Of a DNA stretch of 64,000 nt, positions 49,189 to 59,586 are shown in pieces. The DNA is from CAIWHR01 sp963709525 (GTDB lineage Bacteria > Pseudomonadota > Gammaproteobacteria > Burkholderiales > Casimicrobiaceae), in contig CAVPXB010000005.1 in assembly GCA_963709525.1 (NCBI GenBank), positions 1 to 64,000 of the forward strand. The letters are read 5' to 3'. The notes beneath the pieces were generated by a model. The model had not been told where the DNA came from. It saw only the letters and a program-made list of their open reading frames with translations, and did no database searches. The translations under genes were made by a program, and so were the position numbers. Positions within the stretch are counted from its first letter, which is position 1. Each line of letters begins with the position of its first letter.

Positions 49189-49495
49189 GTTCCGTTCGGG
49201 CTGAGCCCGTCGAAGCCCGTTCGATTGACTCAGGACTGGCCCTTCGGCAGGCTTCCTTCGACAAGCTTCCTTCGACAAGCTTCCTTCGACAAGCTTCCTT
49301 CGACAAGCTTCCTAGGACGGGCCCTTCGACAGGCTCAGGACGGGCCCTTCGACAGGCTCAGGACAGGCCCTTCGACAGGCTCAGGACGGGCCCTTCGACA
49401 GGCTCAGGACAGGCCCTTCAACAGACTCAGGGCGAACGGTTCAAGACTGACTCAGGGCGAACGGTTCAATCCTGTTCGTGCCGGATCAATAAGGA
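49189..49495. repeat. Compound tandem and dispersed repeat array
   Basis: The gap between the NYN gene and amrB holds a dispersed module (TTCGGGCTGAGCCCGTCGA) and four exact 14-bp units CTTCCTTCGACAAG (49252-49307). Next are five 23-bp units GGACGGGCCCTTCGACAGG plus CTCA (49315-49429), and then copies of CTCAGGGCGAACGGTTCAA. It ends with GTGCCGGATCAATAAGG, also seen at 26995 and 32920. Copy-number variation is likely. Confidence 0.88.
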
Positions 49496-49572
49496 GACAA
49501 GGTTGCGGCGCACCCGGGAGGCGGGCGTCGCGGTGCGTGTCCTCCGCCTCCCGCCCACTGGCGAGGCAAGCC

Positions 49573-50412
49573 ATGCGCGACATTAGACCGGCGGCGGTCG
49601 CCGGGCAGTTCTACCCGGGGTCACCGGCAGCGTTGTCCGGCGAGTTGGGGACGTTTCTCGGTGCGGCGGCGGGAGCAGATGCGGGAGCGACCGTGCCCAA
49701 GGCGCTCGTCGTCCCGCACGCGGGCTATATGTACTCCGGCGGCGTCGCCGCCAAGGCGTACGCCCGACTTGCCGCCGGCCGGGACACCATACGCCGCGTG
49801 GTGCTGCTCGGCCCGACGCACCGCGTTGCCGTGCGCGGCCTCGCGCTGCCGGCGGCGGGAGCGTTCGCGACGCCGCTGGGCGTGGTCGAAATCGACGCCG
49901 AGGCGGTGGCGCTGTTGCGCGATTTGCCGCAGGTCACCGAAAACGCCGCCGCACACGCGCAGGAGCACTCGCTCGAAGTCCAGTTGCCGTTTCTGCAGCG
50001 GATGCTGGCGCAGTTCACGCTGGTCCCGCTGGCCGTCGGCATGGCGTCCGCCGATGACGTCGCCGCGGTGCTCGACCGGCTCTGGGGTGGCCCGGAGACG
50101 CTGATCGTCGTCAGCACCGACCTGTCGCACTACCACGGCTACGCCGACGCGCAGCGCATCGACCGCAGCACGGCGCAGCGCATTCTGGCGCTGACGCCGA
50201 CGCTCGACCATGACGAGGCCTGCGGGGCGACGCCGTTGAACGGGTTTCTCGTCTGCGCCCGCCGCCGCGGCCTCGTTCCCGAGCTCCTCGACCTGCGCAG
50301 TTCCGGCGACACCGCCGGCGATCGTTCGCGCGTCGTCGGTTACGCGGCATTCGCGTTCGAGGAAAGCTGCGTGGATGGAGCGCCAACGGCATCGCCGCGG
50401 AACCCGCCATGA
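49573..50412 (+). CDS. amrB: AmmeMemoRadiSam system protein B (MEMO1-like)
   Basis: A 279-residue MEMO1-like protein. Putative metal ligands H49 (VPHAGYMYSG), H83 (GPTHRV) and C217 (ACGATPLNG) line up with the His-His-Cys site of human MEMO1. STDLSHYHG and EHSLEVQLPFLQ are also conserved. Its bacterial role is unknown. It heads a three-gene operon with the AMMECR1 protein (four-base overlap) and the radical-SAM protein. The ATG at 49573 is close after the repeat array. Confidence 0.93.
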   Translation: MRDIRPAAVAGQFYPGSPAALSGELGTFLGAAAGADAGATVPKALVVPHAGYMYSGGVAAKAYARLAAGRDTIRRVVLLGPTHRVAVRGLALPAAGAFATPLGVVEIDAEAVALLRDLPQVTENAAAHAQEHSLEVQLPFLQRMLAQFTLVPLAVGMASADDVAAVLDRLWGGPETLIVVSTDLSHYHGYADAQRIDRSTAQRILALTPTLDHDEACGATPLNGFLVCARRRGLVPELLDLRSSGDTAGDRSRVVGYAAFAFEESCVDGAPTASPRNPP

Positions 50413-50980
50413 GTGACCGTGAACTTGGCTATGCGCTCCTGTGCCACGCCCGCGTGGCGATTGCCGAGCGACTGGGGATGCCGGCGACATCCGCGCTCGG
50501 GCACGACGCGCTGGCGCGGCACGGGGCGACCTTTGTCACGCTGATGCGGCACGGCGAACTGCGCGGCTGCATCGGTACTCTGGAGGCATTCCGCGAGCTC
50601 GCGATCGACGTGCGCGAAAACGCCGTCGCAGCGGCATTTCGCGATCCGCGGTTCCTCCCCTTGCAGTCGACCGAACTCGAATCCACGAGCGTCGAGGTTT
50701 CGCTGCTGGGTCCCTCGGAACCGGTGCCGATGGTCGACGAGAAGGATCTCCTTGCCCGGCTGCGCCCCGGGATCGACGGCGTGATTCTCGAACATGGGGG
50801 CCGGCGCGCGACCTTCCTGCCGCAGGTGTGGGAGTCACTCCCCGAACCGCGCGAGTTCGTGGCCGCGTTGAAGCGCAAAGCCGGTCTGCCGGTCGATTTC
50901 TGGAGTTCGCGGCTGAACGTTCGCCGCTACGAAGTGCTCAAATGGAAGGAGAGCGAATTCTCCACGAGCAAGGAGGGGCG

Positions 50981-50984
<4 letters not shown>
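50409..50984 (+). CDS. amrA: AmmeMemoRadiSam system protein A (AMMECR1 domain)
   Basis: A 191-residue AMMECR1-domain protein. The family marker is MRHGELRGCIGTLEAFREL with LRGCIG, followed by AVAAAFRDPRFLPL and the C-terminal LPQVWESLPEPREFVAALKRKAGLP. Biochemical function is not established. It overlaps amrB at its start and amrS at its end (ATGA), so the three proteins are probably made together and may form a complex. Confidence 0.93.
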
Positions 50985-52075
<1,091 letters not shown>

Positions 52076-52089
52076 CGCTCGGCGCGCCC

Positions 52090-52590
52090 TCAGCAGGGCA
52101 GCGCCTCTGCGTGATCGAGTTCCTCGATGGCCGCGGCCAGCCTTGCCGCCAGCGCGGGCACGCCGAAGGCTACCGCCGCCGACAATGTCTCGCCGGGGCC
52201 GCTATCCCCCATGCCGATGCCGAGGAAACGGCCTGCGGGTGGGGCGGCGCGCAGCAGTTCGACCAGCGCCATGGTCTGCTCGAGAACCAGCTCCCGCGAC
52301 GGACGCGCCGAAGGGTTCGCGGAATGTCTGGCGCGGGCTCTCGACATGGCGACGATGTCGGACAATGGCAATTCGATGATCGAGCCGGGTTCGATGCCGG
52401 TCACCGCGTCGACGATGATGCAGGGCGAACGCGCCGCCTCCCGCATCCTGGCCGGATCGAGCTGGCCGGGATGGATCAGGTGAGCGCGCGCGCGGACCTT
52501 GGGGGGCAGCAGCCGAATCGCGCGAAACGGGGCACCGTCGTCGCAGTGATCGAGTTCGCCGCAGAGAAAAACCGGAATGCGCGAGGTCAT
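52090..52590 (-). CDS. Hydrogenase-maturation-protease-like protein (M52 fold)
   Basis: A 166-residue protein resembling the HyaD/HybD maturation proteases: FLCGELDHCDDGAPFRAI corresponds to the GxGNxxxxDDGxG loop, and CIIVDAVTGIEPGSII to the second metal-binding segment. The key residues deviate somewhat, and no hydrogenase genes are visible in the window, so it may act on another protein. It converges with amrS, 14 bases apart, and follows thiC on the other side. Confidence 0.6.
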   Translation of the reverse strand: MTSRIPVFLCGELDHCDDGAPFRAIRLLPPKVRARAHLIHPGQLDPARMREAARSPCIIVDAVTGIEPGSIIELPLSDIVAMSRARARHSANPSARPSRELVLEQTMALVELLRAAPPAGRFLGIGMGDSGPGETLSAAVAFGVPALAARLAAAIEELDHAEALPC

Positions 52591-52740
52591 GAGGACGGGG
52601 TCTGGAGCGTAAAGACCCTATCGTCGACCTTATGTTGCACTGCGTCAATACGTACCTGCGTCCGGTTTGATTCCGGACAAGGCGCGGATCCGGCGGGCGC
52701 CTGGCGCCCCGTCCGGCCCGGCGCCAAGACTCTCGGCCTC

Positions 52741-54624
<1,884 letters not shown>

Positions 54625-54728
54625 CGAACTCTCCTCCGGCAACAGCATCGGTCGCACGCGAGGCGCGGGCGACGGCGTGGGCGGAGAGCGCGGGAGGAAA
54701 GCGGAAGGCCGGCAGATGAATCGCGGGT

Positions 54729-54834
54729 ACGCTTCCCTGCGCCGGCATTATCCGCACAGGTACCAAGGGTGTGATCTCACCCTCCGCATGCCGGCTCGCG
54801 GTTGCCGAGCCGCCACGGGAAGGACCCCCAGCGT
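54729..54834 (-). promoter_or_regulatory. TPP riboswitch controlling thiC
   Basis: Read on the minus strand, the segment shows the thi-box: the GGGTGAGATC and CACCCTT pair, ACCTG, and the highly conserved GCGGATAATGCCGGCGCAGG. The closing P1 helix pairs ACGCT (54834-54830) with AGCGT (54733-54729). The element lies between the end of thiD and the start of thiC, about 100 bases upstream of the latter. Thiamine diphosphate binding would lower thiC expression. Confidence 0.93.
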
Positions 54835-54859
54835 CGCTGCGGACGTTACGCCAATTCCG

Positions 54860-55687
54860 CTATTGCCACAAGGCGTGGAAGTGGTGAACGGGTCCGTGGC
54901 CGTGGCCGATGTCGAGCTGATCCGCCGCGACGATCGCCGCGGCGAGATAGGCCTTCGCGCGTCGTGCGGCCGTCGGCACGTCCGGCGTTTGCGGCAACAG
55001 CGCCGCCAGCGCGGCGGACAGCGTGCAGCCGGTGCCGTGCGTGTTCTTCGTCTCGATGCGCGGTGCCGACAGCTCGATCATGCGGTCGCCGTCGAACAGG
55101 AGATCGGTCGCGTCGCCGCCGGGGAGGTGGCCGCCCTTGAGCAGCACCCAGCGTTCTCCGGCGTGGGTCATCGTTTCGCGCAACCGCTCGGCCGCGCGCC
55201 GCATCTCCTTCACCGAGTCGGGGGCGCGCGTCTCCAGCAGCGCCCCGGCCTCGGGCAGGTTCGGCGTGATGATGGTCGCCAGCGGCAGCAGCCCTTCGCG
55301 CAGCGCGCCGACAGCACTGCGTTCCAGCAGCGCATCGCCGCTTTTCGCGATCATCACCGGGTCGACGACGATATGCGCGGGACGCCAATGATGCAGCCGC
55401 TCGGCGACGACCTGGATCACCGGAGCCTCCCCCACCATGCCGATCTTCGCGGCATCGATCCGCACGTCGGCGAACAGCGTGTCGATCTGTCGGCGTACAA
55501 AATCGGCCGGCACCGGAAACACGCCGGTCACCGCCTGGGTATTCTGGGCGGTGAGGGCCGCGATCACCGCGCAGGCGTAGGCGCCGAGCGCGCTCATCGT
55601 CTTGACGTCGGCGAGCACGCCGGCACCGCCGGAGGGGTCGACACCGGCGATGGTCAGCGTATTGGGATGCGGGCGGGTCGCGGACAT
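54860..55687 (-). CDS. thiD: Hydroxymethylpyrimidine/phosphomethylpyrimidine kinase
   Basis: A 275-residue kinase of the PfkB/ThiD family that phosphorylates hydroxymethylpyrimidine and its phosphate. It begins TLTIAGVDPSGGAGVLADVK, has QNTQAVTGVFPVPADFV, VVDPVMIAKSGDALL, ITPNLPEAGALLE and closes with the anion-hole NTHGTGCTLSAALAALLP. The start at 55687 was chosen for the family N-terminus. thiC follows after the riboswitch. Together the two genes give the pyrimidine half of thiamine. Confidence 0.96.
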   Translation of the reverse strand: MSATRPHPNTLTIAGVDPSGGAGVLADVKTMSALGAYACAVIAALTAQNTQAVTGVFPVPADFVRRQIDTLFADVRIDAAKIGMVGEAPVIQVVAERLHHWRPAHIVVDPVMIAKSGDALLERSAVGALREGLLPLATIITPNLPEAGALLETRAPDSVKEMRRAAERLRETMTHAGERWVLLKGGHLPGGDATDLLFDGDRMIELSAPRIETKNTHGTGCTLSAALAALLPQTPDVPTAARRAKAYLAAAIVAADQLDIGHGHGPVHHFHALWQ

Positions 55688-55884
55688 GGGGGCCCTCGGG
55701 TTGAACGACGCGCGTATGTTACGCGAGCGCAGCGCAGCCGACGGGCCCATTCCAATTCCAATTTCAGGCCAGGCGTGGCGTTGTCGACCTCCCTCCGTTC
55801 GATTCGGCGCGCCCTTGCGGCGCAATTCAACCGGAAACGGAATAAGATGCCGGGCTTCGATCTTCAATCACCACGGCATCGTTC

Positions 55885-56562
55885 ATGAGCGTTCCTGCGC
55901 CGACCCTCTTTCTCGACCGCGTCCATGGCCGCCTGCACGACGGCGCGGGCCTCGTGTTCGACGGCGCTGCCCATGCGTGGCGCGGCGCCCCGCGCGTCTT
56001 CGGGGGCGATCCGATCACCGCGGTGGCGGCCGTGCGCTGGCTGCAGAAAGAGAGTGGCACGCCATCGCGGTTGACGATAGGCGTGATTGGCGGCCGGCAT
56101 GCCTCGATTGCCCAGTTGGCGGCGGCGCGCGCGTTGGGCGAGGCCTTGGCCAACATGGGCCTGGTCGCGCTCTGCGGCGGCCGGCGCGGCGTCATGCTCG
56201 GCGTGTGCGAGGGGGTTGCGAAAGGCGGGGGAATCAGCGTTGGCTTGCTGCCCGGGGACACCATCGCCGACGGCAATCCGATCGTGACCATCCCCATCCC
56301 GACCGGAATCGGTCTCGCGCGCAACGCTTTGATCGCGCGCGCGGCGGTGTGCCTGGTTGCCATCGGCGGCAGTCACGGAACGCTGTCGGAGATGGCGTTC
56401 GGGATGCAGTTCGGCAAGCGCGTATTTGCCCTGGAAGGCGCGCCCCACGTCGAGGGCTGCGAAGTCGTCCCCAACGTCGTGGCGGCGGTCGATGCGGTGG
56501 CGCGCGTCGTGCTCGCGCTCGACGGTGAGGCCGGGTTGCCGTACTCGCGCGAAGAAGCGTAG
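55885..56562 (+). CDS. LOG-like (TIGR00725-type) nucleotide-binding protein
   Basis: A 225-residue Rossmann-like protein with the SLOG fold. The marks are IGVIGGRHASIAQLAAARAL, LVALCGGRRGVMLGVCEG, a VTIPIPTGIGLARNALIARA segment and the GGSHGTLSEMAF motif in place of the GGxGTxxE of cytokinin LOG enzymes. This branch is often called TIGR00725 and may bind nucleotides or molybdenum cofactor; function unproven. The ATG at 55885 is followed downstream by the tRNA pair. Confidence 0.8.
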   Translation: MSVPAPTLFLDRVHGRLHDGAGLVFDGAAHAWRGAPRVFGGDPITAVAAVRWLQKESGTPSRLTIGVIGGRHASIAQLAAARALGEALANMGLVALCGGRRGVMLGVCEGVAKGGGISVGLLPGDTIADGNPIVTIPIPTGIGLARNALIARAAVCLVAIGGSHGTLSEMAFGMQFGKRVFALEGAPHVEGCEVVPNVVAAVDAVARVVLALDGEAGLPYSREEA

Positions 56563-56602
56563 CGCCGGGGGTCGGCATCGCCCGTCGGGCGACGATTTTC
56601 GC

Positions 56603-56608
56603 TACAAT
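56603..56608 (+). promoter_or_regulatory. -10 box of the tRNA-Gly promoter
   Basis: TACAAT lies 10 bases before the first tRNA start. No clear -35 is visible at the usual spacing, as is common for strong stable-RNA promoters with activator support. It would transcribe both tRNA copies. Confidence 0.55.
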
Positions 56609-56618
56609 TCACGCTTTT

Positions 56619-56800
56619 GCGGGTGTAGCTCAATGGTAGAGCAGAGGCTTCCCAAGCCTACGACGAGGGTTCGACCAGCGGTCCGAGCAATGTGAGGACC
56701 GCGCAGGACGCGAGGCGCGAAGCGGCTCGCGGTCCCGGAGCGTAAGCGGAGGGATCGTTCGATCGCCGTAAGGCGAGCGGACGACAATCCCTTCACCCGC
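56619..56800 (+). tRNA. Interrupted tRNA-Gly(CCC), split in the T-loop
   Basis: Bases 56619-56674 match the intact tRNA at 56828 up to the T-loop (GAGGGTTCGA). A 113-base insert follows (56675-56787), and the remaining 3' part, TCCCTTCACCCGC, is at 56788-56800. The CCC anticodon is at 56651-56653. No CCA is encoded after it. One T of the intact T-loop is missing. The gene could be inactivated or, less likely, spliced. Confidence 0.8.
56675..56787 (+). other. 113-base structured insert in tRNA-Gly
   Basis: The insert is GC-rich and built from short hairpins: GCGGTCC/GGACCGC (7-bp stem), CGC-GAA-GCG, GC-GTAA-GC and TCGCC-GTAA-GGCGA, the last two with GNRA-type loops. No protein is encoded. It is not a group I intron of normal size. 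Confidence 0.6.
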
Positions 56801-56827
56801 GACTGGGTTGGCAAGAGGCAGCAGAAT

Positions 56828-56901
56828 GCGGGTGTAGCTCAATGGTAGAGCAGAGGCTTCCCAAGCCTACGACGAGGGTTCGATTCCCTTCACCCGCTCC
56901 A
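56828..56901 (+). tRNA. tRNA-Gly(CCC)
   Basis: An intact 74-base tRNA: acceptor GCGGGTG pairs with CACCCGC, the D-loop is GCTCAATGGTAGAGC, and the anticodon loop TTCCCAA gives CCC at 56860-56862. The T-arm is AGGGTTCGATTCCCT and the gene encodes TCCA at its end. It lies 27 bases after the interrupted copy and reads GGG codons. Confidence 0.95.
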
Positions 56902-56906
56902 ATCGC

Positions 56907-56972
56907 TGGGGAAATTGGGGTCAGAGACGTAATACGTAAATCCGTATTACGCATCTGACCCCAATTTCCCCA
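56907..56972. repeat. Inverted repeat of the GGGGTCAGA family after tRNA-Gly
   Basis: The arms GGGGAAATTGGGGTCAGA, then GACGTAATACG, and their near-perfect complement (56943-56972) surround a 6-base loop. The copy could serve as a terminator for the tRNA transcript. Related copies are at 41717 and 43069. Confidence 0.9.
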
Positions 56973-57061
56973 ATCTCCGCTTTCGCGCGGCCGACCCGCC
57001 GGGACACCGCCCAGGCGTCGTAAAGGGGATAGAATCACGGATCAGACAGCCAAACACGCCC

Positions 57062-57790
57062 GTGAACGACTCCCCCCCATCGCCGAAGCGCGCACTGCCT
57101 CCCGATGCCGAAGCGCCGGTGTCGCAGAAAATCCGTGCCCGTCTCGAAGTCGCGGGAAAGCGCTACCACGCCAACGACAACATCGCGGAGTTCATCGAGG
57201 CGGGCGAACTCGCGCAGCTGCAAAAAGAGATCGAGGGCAAGCTCGCCGGCGTGCTCGAGAGCCTGGTGATCGACACCCGCCGCGATCACAACACGCAGGA
57301 GACGGCGAAGCGCGTGGCCAAGATGTACGTGCACGAGATCTTTCGCGGCCGGTACACGCCTCCGCCGCCGGTGACCGAATTTCCGAACGTCGAGCGGCTG
57401 AACGAACTCCTGATTGTCGGGCCGATCACGGTTCGCAGCGCCTGCTCGCACCACCTGTGCCCGATCATCGGCAAAGTGTGGATCGGCGTGTTGCCGAACG
57501 AGCATTCGAACCTGATCGGCCTGTCCAAGTACGTCCGGCTCGCGGATTGGGTGATGAGCCGGCCGCAGATCCAGGAAGAGGCGGTCACGCAACTGGCCGA
57601 TCTCCTGTCCGGGACGATGAAGCCCGACGGCCTTGCCATCGTGATGGAGGCCGACCATTTCTGCATGCACTGGCGCGGCGTCAAGGACGCCGACTCCAGG
57701 ATGATCAACAGCGTGATGCGCGGCTCGTTCCTGAAGGATGCGAACCTGCGCCGCGAATTCCTTGCGCTGATCAAGAACCGGAACGCCTGA
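57062..57790 (+). CDS. folE: GTP cyclohydrolase I
   Basis: A 242-residue enzyme that makes 7,8-dihydroneopterin triphosphate from GTP, the first step to folate. Zinc ligands are in RSACSHHLCPIIGK and HFCMHWRGV, and GLSKYVRLADW is conserved. The first 25 residues extend the family N-terminus. The GTG start at 57062 is the only plausible start in frame near the family beginning. A BLUF protein gene follows after 33 bases. Confidence 0.95.
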   Translation: MNDSPPSPKRALPPDAEAPVSQKIRARLEVAGKRYHANDNIAEFIEAGELAQLQKEIEGKLAGVLESLVIDTRRDHNTQETAKRVAKMYVHEIFRGRYTPPPPVTEFPNVERLNELLIVGPITVRSACSHHLCPIIGKVWIGVLPNEHSNLIGLSKYVRLADWVMSRPQIQEEAVTQLADLLSGTMKPDGLAIVMEADHFCMHWRGVKDADSRMINSVMRGSFLKDANLRREFLALIKNRNA

Positions 57791-57823
57791 CGCCCTCGGT
57801 GTCGGATCCCTCGAGAGGTAACG

Positions 57824-58252
57824 ATGCTCGTTCGATTGCTCTATGCCAGCCGGGCCGCGCAGGCGGTGACGCAGGCCACCATCGATTCCATCATGCAGCA
57901 GTCGCGCGCGCACAACCCCGCCCATGGCATCACCGGGATTCTCTGCTACGGCGGCGATGTGTACATGCAGGTGCTGGAGGGCGGCCGCACGGCCGTCAAC
58001 GGGCTGTACAACCGCATCGTCAGCGACGCCCGCCACCAGCAGGTGATGCTGCTGCATTACGAGGAAGTCGGCGAGCGCCGTTTCGCCGCCTGGACGATGG
58101 GCCACGTCAATCTCGCCACGGTCAATGCGTCGACGCTGCTCAAGTATCTAGAGAAGCCCGAACTCGATCCCTTCGCCGTGTCGGGCAAGGCGTCGATGGC
58201 GCTGCTCGAAGAACTGATCGCCACGGCAGCCATTGTCTGCCGGGCGGGGTAG
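57824..58252 (+). CDS. BLUF-domain blue-light sensor
   Basis: A 142-residue single-domain BLUF protein binding FAD as a blue-light photoreceptor. The photocycle residues Y7, N31, Q49, W90 and M92 all sit at a constant offset of 14 from AppA Y21, N45, Q63, W104 and M106, so the domain should be photoactive. The C-terminus adds about 40 residues, mostly helical, which may contact a partner. It follows folE by 33 bases, and cotranscription is possible. Confidence 0.93.
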   Translation: MLVRLLYASRAAQAVTQATIDSIMQQSRAHNPAHGITGILCYGGDVYMQVLEGGRTAVNGLYNRIVSDARHQQVMLLHYEEVGERRFAAWTMGHVNLATVNASTLLKYLEKPELDPFAVSGKASMALLEELIATAAIVCRAG

Positions 58253-58379
58253 CCGGCGTGACCTTGTCGAGCGCGCTTTGCGCCGGACCGGGCACGGCCC
58301 GCGACGCGTCCCCGCGTCACCACTGATCGGGGCGCAGCGCGCCGGCTGGCGTGGATGCGCTGCAACTGCGGGATAGCCG

Positions 58380-59339
58380 ATGGTTCAGTTGACGTCCGAT
58401 CCGACGGGCAATGCCCCGGCCACCTGGTCACCGGTGGGCGACACCGTGCGCATGCCGTGGACCGCGGAAGGCGGCATTACCGACACCGTCGTGCGACCGG
58501 CACTGGCCGTTCTGTTCCGGATGGCGGTGGGCCCCGGCGCCGATTTCTATGTCCCGCATTTCCTGCGTCGCGAAAGTCATTCGCGGGCTGCGCCGGGGTG
58601 GGTATGGCCGGCATTCTTCTTTCCGGCAGGCTGGGCTTTCTACCGCAAGCTGTGGTGGGTCGGCGTTGCCTTTGCGCTGTTGCCCGCCATGGGCCTGGCC
58701 GCGTTTCTCGCCGCCGGCGAGTTTCTGGGCGGCAGCGAGGCAGTCTGGTGGGCTGCGTTGTTGTCCGCCGTCGCGATCGTGCCGGGGTTCGCCGCCGCGA
58801 TGCTGGCCATTCCGTTGTTGCATCGGCAGGTGCGGCACCGCGTCCGGCAGGCGGAAGCGGCGGGCGAACGCGCCGATCGTGTTGCCACCTTGCTCGCCGA
58901 GCGGCAACCGACGTCGCTGCTGCACGGCGTGTTGCTGGGATTCGCCGCGCTCGCCATGGGGTTGGCGGTCGCGTTGCCGGCCCTGCAGAGCCAGCGCGAT
59001 GACCTGGCCGTCCGCGCCCGTGTCGCGACCAGTCTGGCCGCGGTCGCTCCGCTGCGCCAGGCCATCGCGGACAGCCGCGAGCAATCGGTGGCGGTGTCCT
59101 CGCTGCTGAAGCAAGCCATGCTCGCGCCGGATGTTCTTGGAGCGGCGGGGCTGGAAGTGGTCGCGGTGGATCCCGCAAATGGCCGCTTGCGGCTCACGTT
59201 CGCGCCTTCGATCGCGCCGCTGGCCGGCAAGTCGCTGGTGCTGGCTCCCGTGATCGATGCGCAGCAGCAGCTGCATTGGCTGTGTGTGCCGATCGACATA
59301 CCGCCGCGGCTGATGCCTCCTGAATGCCGGCGCCGCTGA
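58380..59339 (+). CDS. DUF2628-like membrane protein with pilin-like C-terminus
   Basis: A 319-residue membrane protein. The N-terminal part resembles DUF2628 (FLRRESHSRAAPGWVWPAFF, FFPAGWAFYRKLWWVG) with about two membrane segments. A third segment near residue 185 (GVLLGFAALAMGLAVALPAL) introduces an exported C-terminal region. This ends like type IV pilins: LVLAPVIDAQQQLHWLCVPI followed by PPRLMPPECR. The pilin-type end suggests a surface role or contact with pilus machinery. Start at 58380. Confidence 0.75.
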   Translation: MVQLTSDPTGNAPATWSPVGDTVRMPWTAEGGITDTVVRPALAVLFRMAVGPGADFYVPHFLRRESHSRAAPGWVWPAFFFPAGWAFYRKLWWVGVAFALLPAMGLAAFLAAGEFLGGSEAVWWAALLSAVAIVPGFAAAMLAIPLLHRQVRHRVRQAEAAGERADRVATLLAERQPTSLLHGVLLGFAALAMGLAVALPALQSQRDDLAVRARVATSLAAVAPLRQAIADSREQSVAVSSLLKQAMLAPDVLGAAGLEVVAVDPANGRLRLTFAPSIAPLAGKSLVLAPVIDAQQQLHWLCVPIDIPPRLMPPECRRR

Positions 59340-59586
59340 CCTTGCGGCAAGCGGATCTCCACCGTCCCCGAGCTGCGAAGGCCCGACGATGACGCGGGTG
59401 CGCGGCCGCGGCCATGTGCCGTTGAACGCGATCCTCCTGATCGTGATCGCGTGGCACGAGCGGCGGCAGGTGCAGCGCGGCGTTGCGGAACCCACGGCGG
59501 TCGATTGAAGGCGCGCGCAGTCGAAACTCCCGACGCGTAGAATCCACAACGCGCTTCGACCATTACCTCCATTTTCAGGCTCGAAC

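Noticed and set aside
49189..49495. CRISPR-like array
   Set aside because: The units are directly adjacent without spacers and no cas genes are present, so it is a simple tandem repeat.
56651..56653. Anticodon TCC for the tRNA-Gly
   Set aside because: The seven-base loop is TTCCCAA, so the anticodon is CCC; TCC would need a shifted stem.
59389..59508. Small open frame of 39 codons before the dehydrogenase gene
   Set aside because: No ribosome site or recognisable sequence; likely chance.
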